This document shows positions 50,185-60,960 of a stretch of 64,000 nt of DNA, in pieces. The stretch is taken from positions 18,487,501-18,551,500 of the forward strand of contig NC_088926.1 of the NCBI RefSeq assembly GCF_038396675.1. The letters run 5' to 3'. The position numbers were made by a program, and so were the translations under genes. Numbering within the stretch: position 1 is the stretch's first letter; each line of letters opens with the position of its first letter. Under the pieces are notes generated by a model. It saw nothing but the letters and a program-made list of their open reading frames with translations. It did no database searches and had not been told where the DNA came from. The stretch is from Hydra vulgaris. Its lineage: Eukaryota > Cnidaria > Hydrozoa > Anthoathecata > Hydridae.

Positions 50185-52153
50185 TTAATAATAAATTAGC
50201 TCCAAAATTATAAGATTTTGGAGTTAATTTATCGGTTTCTTAATTACATGGTCCTTATAAAAAAAAGGATATGGCAATAAGTATATAAATGTGTGTGCTT
50301 AATGCTAGTCGGCACACACACTTACACAGACATCTTGCAATTATTTAAATATTTTTTCTAACAAAATAAAATAAAGTTACATTTTTTGTATTGTATTTGT
50401 ACTTTAATGTTTTTCATATATATATTGACATTTTAATTGTTTAATATTATGTTAATTATGATCGAAATGGTTTTCAACTTTGTCAGGACTGCAACTAAAG
50501 GTACCAATTCAAAACAGGACAACACAAAATATGCTTTTATTAATGAAAACATGCAACTCTGATGTTGCAATAAGAAAGTCTAAACCATAGAGCTACAAAT
50601 GCAATACAAAGATAAGAACTTAAAAATGCTTTTGATCGGTTTCAATAATAAAGTTAAAGGATTTTTTTTTAATTAAAAAAAACTCACTTAAAAACTATTT
50701 TTTTATAACAAAGTTGTTCAGAAATTTTGCATTTGAATTGGCAGTAATGAGTATTATTTATTATAACATAGTTGTTATAAAAATAAACAACATAACAGTG
50801 AATTAAAAACTGAGAGTCTTGATTGGTCAGATTTTTGAATTTTCAAAAGAAATTTTTATTTCGAAAATGGTTTTGTCTTCAAAATCACTGGCTCCATTGC
50901 TTTAAAAAAATTTAAAAAAAAATAATAATATTGTCTGTGGTGTTTTAATAGTTCAACGGTTTTTAAGGATGGATGTCTACCTTGTTTTAATATAAATAAA
51001 TTACTTTTAAAGGAATAAGCTATATTAAGTCTAGCAAGACTCCAGACGAGATTGTAAAGATCTTATAGAGGTATTTAAAACAATTAATTGATCTTATCAG
51101 AAAATAGTGAGGGGTGTTCAAACCAATTACTAGATAAGTAAATTAACATCTGTTTTTTAAACTCCTATTAAAGACAGCATTTATATTTGCAAAAACATTT
51201 CAGACTGGTTTGAAAAGCATTGCAAAATAAGGTAATATTCAAGTTTTATATATTCAAAATTCAATTTTATATATTCAAAACATTAAAGTTTAATATGTTT
51301 TGAAAACATTTAATTTCATTTGATTAAAAAATTTATAGCGAAATAATAAATGACAATATTTAAACATGTATGTATATGAAAATATGTATATATATGAAAA
51401 TATGCGGGTTATTTTATCTTGTTACTCTTTTTTTCTTTTATCAATAAAAATCTTTTATTAGTTACAATTTTATTAATAAAATATTAAAACCAATTTTAAA
51501 CAAAAAAGCTTTACTATGTTATAAGTTTGATTTAAATTTTGAGTAAAAACAGAGCAGCAATGATGCGATCACGGGACAGTTATAATGTGATTATGAGACA
51601 GTTACGATGTGATTATGACATAGTTATAATGTGATTATGAGACAGTTATAATGTGTCAATGGAACAGTTATAATGTGATTATGGGACAGTTATGATGTGA
51701 TTTTGGGACAGTTATGATGTGATCACGTGACAATTATGATGTGATCATGGGACATATTTGTGCTATGGATGATTAAAGTATTTTAGTGTAATGTTAAAAG
51801 TATTTGAAGGAATTTTTAACAGCGTAGGTAGCTATGGTATAAGCTGTTGAATGTTTGTCGCCTTATTTAAGATAGTATGCTGAAGATGTATAGGCGGCTA
51901 AATTGAAATATTAAATTTAAATTATACTTAAACTTATAAATAAATAAAGGCATTTATCTTTAGAAACACTCTCTAGAGCTCAGGGGATGACAGTTTACAT
52001 TAAAAGACTCGAGAACATTGTTCTTTGTTTTATCATTACTCACCGGTGAACATCATTTTATTGCAGAAACTATTAAAAATTTTAAGCAGTAGTTGCAATA
52101 AAAATGGCGATGTTATACTATTAGAGGTATCACAAGATCCTTAAACATTTAAG
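50183..52153. other. AT-rich DNA, no gene
   Basis: A hairpin AATTAGCTCCAAAAT / ATTTTGGAGTTAATT follows the GTT repeat at 50190-50231. A 22-bp minisatellite at 51575-51750 is listed separately. Nothing else is recognised. Confidence 0.45.
51575..51750. repeat. 22-bp minisatellite, 8 units
   Basis: Eight contiguous copies of GACAGTTATRATGTGATTATGR in strict 22-bp register with point differences only. No spacers, so it is not a CRISPR-like array. Confidence 0.9.
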
Positions 52154-52262
52154 TAGCCGTGGCGCAGTGGTTAGAGTTCTGGCTCAGATCTAAGTGGTGC
52201 TCCCAGAAGTTCATACAGTCTTATCTGTGATATTACTGTATGGACTTCTGGGAGCACCTTAA
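52154..52262 (+). mobile_element. tRNA-derived SINE, truncated and rearranged
   Basis: Box A region GTGGCGCAGTGGTTAGAGT is present, but instead of box B the sequence carries GGTGCTCCCAGAAGTTCATAC, an inverted copy of the SINE tail (GTATGGACTTCTGGGAGCACC) that follows 24 bp later. Compare the two complete copies at 59389 and 61992, whose tails read GGACTTCTTGGGGCACCT. Confidence 0.75.
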
Positions 52263-52728
52263 TAACACAAACTTAACAGAAACACATAAAGGTTCCTAAT
52301 ATAGTCGAAAAATTTTTAAATTTGTTGTTATTATTTAAGTGATTTTATACTTTTTGTTTCTTTTTAACATTTAATTTTATGCTTTTATTTTATTTCTTAT
52401 TTTCCATTTTATCATTTTTCTTATCATACTTCATTAAACGTTGTGTTACCTCATTCATTCATCTTATTCACTCTTTCCTTTGTTTTCTGTTACTTGTCTT
52501 GCTTTTTAAAATTTTATCGTTTTTCTTTTTATTGATTTTTTTTACTATTTTATTTTAGTTTACTATCTTTATTATTTCTTTTTATTGTTTGTTAGTTTTT
52601 TGCCTTGTGTGTTTATTTTATCAAGGTGTCACTTCAATGACTAGTATTTAACTTTATGAGAGACACCAAACCTAACTTTGTAAAATTATACATACATTTG
52701 TAAGTTTTTCAATTTAATATATATATAT
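52263..52728. other. T-rich DNA with short TA tract
   Basis: No gene. It ends in AATATATATAT, part of which is the 8-bp target duplication of the transposon starting at 52729. Confidence 0.5.
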
Positions 52729-53600
52729 TAGGGTGTGTCGATTTTTTTTTTTTTATTAATTTGAAAAACGGCAAGATGACTTTTGGTGAAGAATTTTACG
52801 GGGATTCCGAATCCGCAAAAAAAAAAGAAAAAAAAAATGTCTTGCTGGGTGGTTCAGCACTTTTTTAAACGGAAAAATGACTAAAATATGACTAATTAAC
52901 GGAGGGAAATAATAATTGAAATTTTTTTTTTTTTTCAATTTTTGAAAAACTTAATCACTATTACGTTAAACTTTAGGAAAATTTCATATTTGGAGCAAAA
53001 TTTATAAAAATAACCACAGAAAGTGAGTTTTTGTGAAGGGCATTTTTACAAAAATAATCCACTTTTTTCATATTGTAGACAAAATGTGACGGTAGAGTGC
53101 GTTTATTTTTTTATCGAATTTTAAAATATTGGGTGTACATTTTTGTGAAGAATTTTATAAGGAATCCGAATCTGCAAAAAAAAATAAAAAAATTAGATTT
53201 TAGACGGGGGAACGCTTAGTTTTGAAAGGTAAACTGACTAAAATGTGACTATTTAAAGAGAAAATATATTTACAAAAAATAGAAGTTGTAATATTTTTGA
53301 TAAACTCAATATAAACAATATTGAACTTTATGAAAGTTTCATATTTGGTTAAAAAGTTGTAAAAATAACCACATAAAGTTGGTTTTTGTGAATGTTATTT
53401 TTATAAAAATTAATGCCATTTTTTATACTTTAAACACTCCATGTAGCAGTAGTGTGTGCCGTCTTTTCCAGTTATTATTATGCTTTAAATATAAGGGTAT
53501 TTTATTTTTGTAAAGAATTGCACAAGGAATACGAATCCGTAAAAATAAAATAAGATCCACTTTATTATATCTTGTAAGATCCGCTTTATTATAGAAAAAA
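52729..53600. repeat. Tandem repeats of the left transposon end, ~360-bp period
   Basis: GAAGAATTTTAYRRGGAWTCCGAAT recurs at 52788 and 53147, with a diverged third copy at 53512 (AAAGAATTGCACAAGGAATAC). Each is followed by similar downstream blocks (ACTGACTAAAATRTGACTA; AAATAACCACA). Period 359 and 365 bp; the third unit is truncated. The right end has a single unit. The outer unit is nearly identical to the right TIR while the inner ones are diverged. Confidence 0.9.
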
Positions 53601-53737
53601 TGACAAAATTATGTCAAAATACAAAGTTATAATAAAATTAGAGAAAGAAATTATTTATTTGCATTTTAATTTCAATATTTCGTATAAAAAATCTTTTTTA
53701 AATTTACATATAAGTAACAAATAATAGTTAATAAATT

Positions 53738-56169
53738 TTATTTAAAATTGGTAATTCCAGCTAAGTTAAATTTAGAATTGTTTTTGCTCATGAAACTCCT
53801 GCTGACGTCTTGTGCTTTTATATATCCTTCTCTCTTTTCATGCGAATATGTTTTTGAACAAGCCTCTGTAACCTATATAAAACAGTAAAAATAATTTCAT
53901 TATGGAACAATTTTGAATAAATTATTGTATTCTTATAATTAGATAAAAAAAGAAACCTGCTTAACACAACGTTCGATGGATTGTGAATGACATGGCCAAT
54001 CTGGAACAACCATAGGCTGGTAAAAAAAATTTCTGATTTCATGGGTTGTGAGGCTTGTAGTAAGAAGTGGTTCGTATAATGAATCTTTCCAATCAATTAG
54101 ATTGGTTAATTTATCAGCATCAGTAATTATGCATGGTGTTTTGCGACTTCTTACTGAATCATCTCCAAACTGGGTGTTATCATCTCCTTCCCCTCTAATT
54201 TCTAGTATCTTTTGCACTCCGAACTTTCGTTCCTCTTCATTGTTGGAACACAAAAGAGTCTGAATAATGCACTCACTAAATGCAAACCATGCAGATCTTT
54301 TTACAGTTTTTATTACTATTCCAAAAACTTCTTTTTTTTGAAATTTTAATTGTTTCAATTGGAATAAAATATGCCTTGGTCCATCTATCCAGGAATGTTT
54401 TACCTTAATTTGAAACCAGCAAGGAAAACAAACACCAACTATAAATTCAATAATTAAGCGTAGGTTTCTAAGGTTATTTTCTGTTAAAAAATGAACTGAA
54501 ACCCACAATCTACAGAAACGATTGGCAGTAGTAAGCCATCTTGAATGAGAAACATGACCAATTTCAAGGTTTATTAAATTTTCAGGTAAAACTCCAGATC
54601 TTATTGCTGTTACAATTCTGTATCCGTAAGCTTGATCAGACGAAAGATCCTTAACTATTTTGTCTGGCAAAACAATAAGTGGTTCACCTAAAGTTACCAT
54701 TTCAAAGTTCTTGTTTATTTCCAAATCTGTAACTGTATCCAATAGTTTTCCTAAATCACCGGACCATTTGTTGTTTGAAAGTGTTTTTCCATCTAATTCA
54801 ACTATTAGATGTCTGAGGGGTAGTTCATTTGTATGAAGAGCGCATATTAGCCAGTTCAACTTTTTATCAAGTTTTAATTCGACAAATTTTATGACACCTC
54901 GACTAAATGATCGGCAACTATTTCGGCATGCTTTTTTTCTTCAAATGATTTTTGTGGAGTAAAATGAAACAAAAATCCTCCACCTGGTTCCATGCATGTA
55001 GTGTAATGTTTCTCTTTAATAGATCCAGGAAAAAACCGACTGGATCCTTCTACTTCTACCTTTACTTTGGTAACGTCTTTTTTACTATCAAACAAAATAC
55101 AATTGATGTTCCCATTGCCTATATATTTTAAAGTTTTATTTTTCAACTCATTCATTACATTATCTTGAGCTCTTACAATTTTTTTATGGTCAACAATAAA
55201 CTGTGTATCTTTCTCAGTAATCAATCCAGCATCAATCCAGGCAGCTGTAGTCAAAGCCGCAGCAGCTCTAGAAGAAACTCCGTATCTAAAAATAGAATTT
55301 GTTTTTAGATAGTTAAATAAAGAATTTTGTTTAATTTAAAATAAAAAGTATATATTTTACCTTAGACTATGTATTGCGACATTTCGTACACTTTTAGTAT
55401 TATATTTAGACTTTTTTACTTTCGAATTTGAAGTACTAGGTTCTGTGTTAAATTCTTCATTAATAAGTTCATCTTCAGTCATTGAAAAATCATTGTTTAA
55501 AATTGTATTTGTTGTTATGCTGTTTCTCTTAAAAGCTTCTTTATTAGAATGGTTATATAATTTTTTAACCTGTCTGTTGTGTTCAGGCATATCTTTGGAA
55601 GATATTTGAAGCAAACCTTTAGCACCGACTTTATCTCTTTCGGTTTTAATATAAAAAACGTCTATTATAGGAATTTTATATTCCTTAGAGCAGTTGCATG
55701 TAATGTGGGCTTGTTGTTTACAAATAACTTTGCAACCAAATTCTTTACAATCAGAAATTATACACTTACAATTTAAAATATCAAAAAGTTTATCCAATTT
55801 CAATATAAAGTCTTTTTTATTTTCTTTATTTTCTCTGTTTGCTGATATTAAAAATGCAACATCCCAAGCTTTTATAATTTTGTACACAATGTTTTTTTCA
55901 GAATAAATTATAGGAGCTTTAAAATTAGCGTTTGCTTTTTGCCACTGGGTAATAACGGCACATGCAACCTTTTTTGCCATATCTTTTATTAAAAAGGTTC
56001 TGGAGTTTTTATCACACTGTTCTCTTAAAAGGACTGCATATCGAAGTGTGTCTCTATATGTTGGAAGTTCAGATAGTAGCAACTCCTTTCCAGTACCAAT
56101 TAACTCAGTTATTGAAGTTTTTTTCATGTTTCTTGTCTTTATTGTTATTTTTTTGTTAAAAGATGCCAT
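53738..56169 (-). pseudogene. Spliced transposase-like gene, catalytic stretch missing
   Basis: Exon 1 (56169-55361, MASFNKKITIKTRNM) has a cysteine cluster (CKCIISDCKEFGC, HITCNCS). Exon 2 (55285 to ~54889) continues YGVSSRAAAALTTAAWIDAG, CMEPGGGFLFHF and AEIVADHLVE. Exon 3 (~54884-53957) has LNWLICALHTNELPLRHLI, VKDLSSDQAYGYR, GHVSHSRWLTTANRFCRLW, RSAWFAFSECIIQTLLCS and SIERCVKQ. Exon 4 (53872-53738) has VTEACSKTYSHEKREGYI and ends NFK-stop. Between exons 2 and 3 the frame breaks, and the segment that should carry the D-x-T-x-x-N-T-G motif (seen at 24.7 kb as FDTIASNTG) is absent, so this copy is dead. I recall similar proteins in many arthropods and cnidarians; no superfamily is assigned. 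Confidence 0.8.
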
Positions 56170-56758
56170 ATTAATTTCTACAATTTTTTCTATTTTGTAT
56201 GTTTATATATAATCAAATTTTCTTTATAATATATAATCTTATTTAATCGCTTTTATAGTCAAAATTTAATTTTAGTATCATACTTGTCACTTATTTATCA
56301 GCAGTTGTAAATAATTATTAGATAATAAAATTATATTGCTTAAGTAATACAATTTTAATTAACTAATTTAACAGCTGTCGTTAAAACTCTACCGTCACAT
56401 TTTGTCTACAATATGAAAAAAGTGGATTATTTTTGTAAAAATGCCCTTCACAAAAACTCACTTTCTGTGGTTATTTTTATAAATTTTGCACCAAATATGA
56501 AATTTTCCTAAAGTTCAACGTAATAGTGATTAAGTTTTTCAAAAATTTAAAAAAAAAAAAAAAAAAATTTCAATTATTATTTCCCTCCGTTAATTAGTCA
56601 TATTTTAGTCACTTTTCCGTTAAAAAAAGTGCTGACCCACCCAGCAAGACATTCTTTTTTTTAATTTTTTTTTGCGGATTCGGAATCCCCGTAAAATTCT
56701 TCACCAAAAGTCATCTTGCCGTTTTTCAAATTGATAAAAAAAAAAAAATCGACACACC

Positions 56759-56769
<11 letters not shown>

Positions 56770-56834
<65 letters not shown>
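56770..56834. repeat. (TA)n microsatellite
   Basis: TA tract continuous with the right target duplication of the transposon ending at 56761. 56935-57003 then contains a direct duplication of ATGATTATTTTATAGTCATCTTCA-like sequence. Confidence 0.93.
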
Positions 56835-56842
<8 letters not shown>

Positions 56843-57002
56843 TACATTATATATGTATAAAACAATTGAGAAATAAGACTAATTTTTTCCACTTATTAAT
56901 AAAACCATTTTTATTCACAAATAAAATTACAATACATGTTTCGATTTTATACATGATTATTTTATAGTCATCTTCAGTTGATGACTATTTTATAGTCATC
57001 TT

Positions 57003-57155
<153 letters not shown>

Positions 57156-57299
57156 TTATTTATTTATCTGAGTTATCTAAAAAAATCTGGAGATATAAAA
57201 TTTGTGTTGAGATAAAGTTTTATATCTCAACACATACAGGTAAAGCCTGTTTAACAAAAGGAGTAATTTAATTTTCAAATGCAGACGTAAAAATAAATC

Positions 57300-57720
57300 C
57301 CTTTTTTCGTTTTATGATTCAAGTGATAAGCTAATTTGCATTTAACTTTTCTTTAATAAACTCTTGTTTTGTCTCCATAGAGACGTCAGATGTAGCTCTT
57401 CCGTATTTTGTAATTTTTTTAGCGATTTTTATTGTTTTTGATTTTATACGTAGTTGATGATTTCTGATGCACAATTGTCAATAGAAGTATTTTTTATCTC
57501 TAGTAGTGCTATATACAAATATTGATTTGATCTTTTTGCTTTAGATAGCAAGTTTTTGGTTATTTGCATAAGTCTCTCAGCTGTTCCGTTTGATTGTTGA
57601 TACTGTGGGCTACTAGTTGTATATTTAAACCCCCACTCTTTACTAAATTTTCGTAATTCTGAATATGAGAATTATGTGCCGTTGTCGCTCCGTACTATCA
57701 ACGGTATGACAAGTCTGGGA
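57300..57720 (-). pseudogene. Gypsy integrase fragment
   Basis: The minus strand reads LVIPLIVRSDNGT (second catalytic Asp of the DDE core), SYSELRKFSKEWGFKYTTSS, then YQQSNGTAERLMQITKNLL (catalytic Glu region) and YIALLEIKNTSI. This order is diagnostic of retrotransposon integrase. At least one stop follows DNGT. The zinc-binding N-terminus and the first Asp are not readable. Confidence 0.85.
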
Positions 57721-57929
57721 AAGATCATTTTAAGTTTCTTTATTATAGTTTGCGATTGGATGTTATGCGATTTCCCAATAACGACTATAATAGTAATTTT
57801 ATTTAAATTTTATAATTAGACTATTATAAAATCCTGATTATTCTAGTGAAGTAAATCAGTTCTTACGATTTGAAATGGATGATTTGGTATTTCACTTGAT
57901 ATTAATAATTCCTTTGTTGTTTTTTTTTG

Positions 57930-57973
57930 AGTATTCTAGGCAGGTTCCACGCGTGGAACATGCCTAGAATACT
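57930..57973. repeat. 22-bp-arm palindrome in the gypsy relic
   Basis: AGTATTCTAGGCA-GTTCCACG is followed with no loop by its reverse complement, one mismatch in 22. The centre is CACGCGTG. It lies between the integrase and RNase H remnants. Confidence 0.92.
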
Positions 57974-58129
57974 TAAAAAACGTGCACGTGACGTGAACAT
58001 CATTGAACGGCCAATAAGGTTTTACTGAGTCGTCAATCATTCTTTTATCCTGCTATCAATTTTTTATGTAATTCGCTGCTAAATTTGCATAATATCTTTG
58101 AGTTTATTAATTTTTTTTTTTTTTTTAGA

Positions 58130-58780
58130 TATTCTTCTGATGATTAACAGTTTGCATAGACCATATGTACTTAAGCGATAACTTCACCTTCCGGGATTTA
58201 TTCTTCCGTTTTATTGGTGTGAGCTCAGGATAACGTATCTGCCAGAATCATTTCTTTATTAGCTTTATAAATTAAAATAGTGTCATACTTTTTCAATCTT
58301 AATAACATCCTCTGAAAACGCGGAAGAATGTTTGCTAACGCTTTCTTCATAATATTGTCATGCAATTTTCTTTTTTTCCATATTAATTGGTGAAATAGCT
58401 CACTTCAAAAAAAATAGAAAAAGAAGCTCTTTTTCGATGAATACATAGTTTAACTGAGCTGGTGTTATTGACTTTGATGCAAGAGGACGGAGACGACCTC
58501 TTGCATCATGGAGACATTGACCTTGATGAAATAGGATGCAGACGCGGAGGAATATTTGCTAACGCTTTCTTTGTAATATTGTCATACAATTTTCTTTTTT
58601 TCTATATAACTTGGTGAAATCGCTCACTTCCAAAAAATAGAAAGAGAAGTTCTTTTTCGATAAATACATAGTTTAACTGAGCTGGTGTCACTGACCTTGA
58701 TGCAAATGCAATTGGTTTTTCATTTTGTTTTCATTTTTCAAGTAGGACTGCTCCAACACCACCTTTACATGCGTCTACTT
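58130..58780 (-). pseudogene. Gypsy RNase H fragment with ~230-bp tandem duplication
   Basis: The minus strand reads QVDACKGGVGAVLL, then ASRSVTPAQLNYVFIEKELL, the RNase H core. The same block recurs as ASKSITPAQLNYVFIEKEL about 230 bp further on, because about 58322-58490 and 58553-58715 are direct duplicates (AACGCTTTCTT, CAATTTTCTTTTTTTC). Between them sits a small hairpin GATGCAAGAGG / CCTCTTGCATC at 58476-58506. Confidence 0.8.
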
Positions 58781-58840
58781 GTAACGTCACATGTTTTGGA
58801 TATCATAAAATGCAAGACATTGTTCAGAACATAGAAGTTT

Positions 58841-59700
58841 TTAAATTTTATGGAAAGATTGATCTTGTACTTCGCTCCATTGCGTGTGCGTTCTTTTTTT
58901 TATTAGATTTTGAAATGGTTCTGTAATTTCCGATAAATTAATTAGGAAGTTACCAACGCATTTTATTGATGCATTAATTTTTGATTTATCTGGTTGTATT
59001 CCGTTTATTGAAAATTTGTGTCCTAAGTATATCAATTCCTTTGTTCGAAATAGGCATTTTTCAATATTTAAGGTCATTCCCATTTTTTCAGCTCGATCTA
59101 AGTATGTTGCCAGATTTTCATCATGATTTACATCTTTCGTGCCCCATATTAGAATATCATCAATATCAGTTTCCACAAAACGAAGATCATTAAAACATTG
59201 ACTAACTCTTTTATGAAAAACTTCTTGCACCAAATGTATATCATTAGGTAAACGTGTAAATCTAAATCTTCCAAATGGTGTGTTCATCGTAGTTAACATA
59301 GAGCTATCTTTATCTAGTGGAATCTGCCAATAACCTTTATTTGCATCTAGCTTAGTAAAATTTTTTGCACCACCAAATATAGTTTGTGCGGCCGTGGCGC
59401 AGTGGTTAGAGTGCTTGCTTTTTAAGCAGGAGATCCAGGTTCGAAACGAGCTCTTCCTGGTTAAATGCACATCCGCGGTTCTCTGTGACAAGACCGTTAG
59501 GACTTCTTGGGGCACCTAAAATAAAAAAAAATTAAAAAAAAAAAAGTTGATATTTTTTGGAAAGTAGGTGATTGATAACAATCTCTTTTCATAGCTTAAT
59601 TAATAGCTGTTGGATCCAGACAAAGACTTAGTTGTCCGTTTTGTTTTTCCACGATCACCAGCAAGTTCACCCATTCTGTGGGTTCATCTATTCTTGTTAT
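58841..59700 (-). pseudogene. Gypsy reverse transcriptase, interrupted by a SINE
   Basis: Upstream of the SINE (59546-59700) the minus strand encodes EWVNLLVIVEKQNGQLSLCL-type sequence in broken frames. Downstream, 59389-58841, comes FGGAKNFTKLDANKGYWQIP (first catalytic D), TPFGRFRFTRLP, then TDIDDILIWG (the YxDD position reads IDD), CLFRTKELIYLGH and GIQPDKSKI. This is the canonical Ty3/gypsy RT order. The RT would copy element RNA into cDNA; here it is inactive. Confidence 0.9.
59389..59545 (+). mobile_element. tRNA-derived SINE inside the gypsy RT
   Basis: Pol III box A GTGGCGCAGTGGTTAGAGTG and box B GGTTCGAAACG are spaced as in a tRNA, and the anticodon-arm-like stem GCTTGCTTTTTAAGCAG has TTT in the loop. 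A conserved body (CCGCGGT, CTCTGTGACAAGACCG) and a tail GGACTTCTTGGGGCACCTAA precede an A-rich 3' end. It is not a tRNA gene: the acceptor stem does not close. Same family as 61992-62185. Confidence 0.9.
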
Positions 59701-59728
59701 TACTCTGGTTTTTTCCATTTTCCATTAT

Positions 59729-60445
59729 TCAATTCAGTTTTTTTTTCCCTTTTTTGTTACATTTGTAGCATGTTTGACCAAATGCCAAACAGTTTTTTGG
59801 TTCATAAGTTTTGTTGCACTGTGTTTGTTGTTGTTTTGTATTTGAAACATTATTCATTTGTTTCAATTTTTGTTTATTTGGTTCAACCCAGTCTGTTTTG
59901 CTTTTTGATACATTTTTATTATTCGCGAATTTTCTCCGTTTCGGTAATTGTCCGATTGTCGCATTTGCTTGTCTTGGCTTTATGAATTTTTTTACACCTT
60001 TTTCGTAAGTAATTAATTTCATTTCTACATTTGCAACTTCTTCAGCTCGGCATTTGCTAATTGTTTTTGTTAAAATTAAATCCGCTCCTTTTTGAAGTAA
60101 ATTATTTAAGACTTTGTCTGAGTTGATTCTGTAAAATTATTTTGCGTAATATAACTTTTTAAATCAGTCACAAAAAAACCAAATGATTCATTGACATCTT
60201 GTTTTTGTAAGAAAAGCTTTCTTTTTTTCCAAAATCAGATTTCTTTTTGGTAAACAGTATTCTTTGAATCTTTCAAACAGTTCTTTTACCGTGATGTCAT
60301 CAATTTCACTATCGTCATTTTCTATTTTATTCCAAGTCCATGTGTTGAATATTTCTCTTCCCTTTTCATCGATAATAAATAAGAACGTCGAGTATTTTTC
60401 TTCTTCAGAATTATTTGACATTGCTACTTTTAGATACAACTTCAT
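59729..60445 (-). pseudogene. Gypsy gag fragment with zinc knuckle
   Basis: 60445-60188 encodes a polar capsid-like N-terminal part (MKLYLKVAMSNNSEEEKYST, then FNTWTWNKIEND and FERFKEYCLPKRN, a pattern typical of gypsy gag). 60022-59729 encodes a basic region and one or two CCHC-type sites (CNKTYEPKNC, CYKCNKKGK). The frame is broken between and after these segments. Gag would package element RNA. Confidence 0.75.
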
Positions 60446-60586
60446 TGTTTGTTTCCATTTTTTTTATGTAACAGCAATATTGGATTCATTGAAGTCCATT
60501 TCGTTCGGCTTTGGTAATAAGTGTTCCATTTTCTTTTTTCTTTTAATAGATGAGCATTTTCCAAAATTTTTTTGTAAAACTCTCCA

Positions 60587-60603
60587 GTCCACTTCTGGTA
60601 CCA
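60587..60603 (-). other. Primer-binding site of the gypsy element
   Basis: Read on the minus strand, TGGTACCAGAAGTGGAC starts directly after the LTR end. TGG pairs with a tRNA 3' CCA. I cannot say which tRNA. Confidence 0.75.
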
Positions 60604-60960
60604 TGTAATGTTTCGCATTCTTACTCAAAGGAGAGAGAATTCAATTAATATTTGTTGACATTTATTTCTATATCTATATATCAAATTGTTACATCTAATT
60701 ATTATATTAGTTGTGTGTAGTCTTCTTGTGTTGTTATTTCAACTTCTGTTGATTTTAGCGCTACGACTTTTAAGTGAGAATTTCTCGTGCGGGTTTAGTC
60801 TCTAAGGGAATACTTTTGCATTCATTTTCCGTGTAATTCTCATTCATCTTCCGTGAATACTTATTCTGCAATCGCTAATCGTTATTCTGAACGATTTTTA
60901 GAAATTATTGTCCAGAGGGAATTGTTTGCGTAACAATCATTTCATGGCGTCTTCCTAACA
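60604..60960 (-). repeat. 5' LTR of the gypsy element (357 bp)
   Basis: On the minus strand it begins TGTTAGGAAGACGCCATG and ends GCGAAACATTACA, giving TG...CA ends directly before the primer-binding site. No second copy was found in the window, so the 3' end is inferred from the PBS position and the TGTTA/TACA pattern only. Confidence 0.72.

Larger units (their letters stand above)
52729..56761 (-). mobile_element. 4.0-kb DNA transposon with ~375-bp TIRs
   Basis: Termini TAGGGTGTGTCGA inward at both ends. Inverted similarity runs over ~375 bp (52729-53100 against 56388-56761), including GACGGTAGAG, CAGAAAGTGAGTTTTTGTGAA and GTCTTGCTGGGTGG. It is flanked by ATATATAT at 52721-52728 and 56762-56769, an 8-bp duplication that cannot be proven inside a TA repeat. 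TAGGGTGT is shared with the element at 24667. On the left side only, the terminal sequence recurs in tandem two more times. It encodes one spliced transposase-like gene on the minus strand. Confidence 0.9.
57290..60960 (-). mobile_element. Decayed Ty3/gypsy LTR retrotransposon
   Basis: Minus-strand order: 5' LTR (60604-60960), primer-binding site, gag (60445-59729), reverse transcriptase (~59700-58841), RNase H (~58780-58130), integrase (~57720-57300). The 3' LTR is not found; the left side runs into TA repeats. A tRNA-derived SINE (59389-59545) splits the RT, and 58322-58710 contains a tandem duplication. All genes are broken by stops and frameshifts, so this is an inactive fossil. Confidence 0.88.

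Noticed and set aside
51575-51750. CRISPR-like or operator array
   Set aside because: The 22-bp units abut directly without spacers.
59389-59470. tRNA gene
   Set aside because: Boxes A and B are present, but the acceptor stem does not pair, and the sequence continues into a conserved body with an A-rich tail shared with another copy, so it is a SINE.
59632-60008. Plus-strand hydrophobic ORFs resembling membrane proteins
   Set aside because: They are antisense to gypsy gag; the minus strand carries the zinc knuckle.
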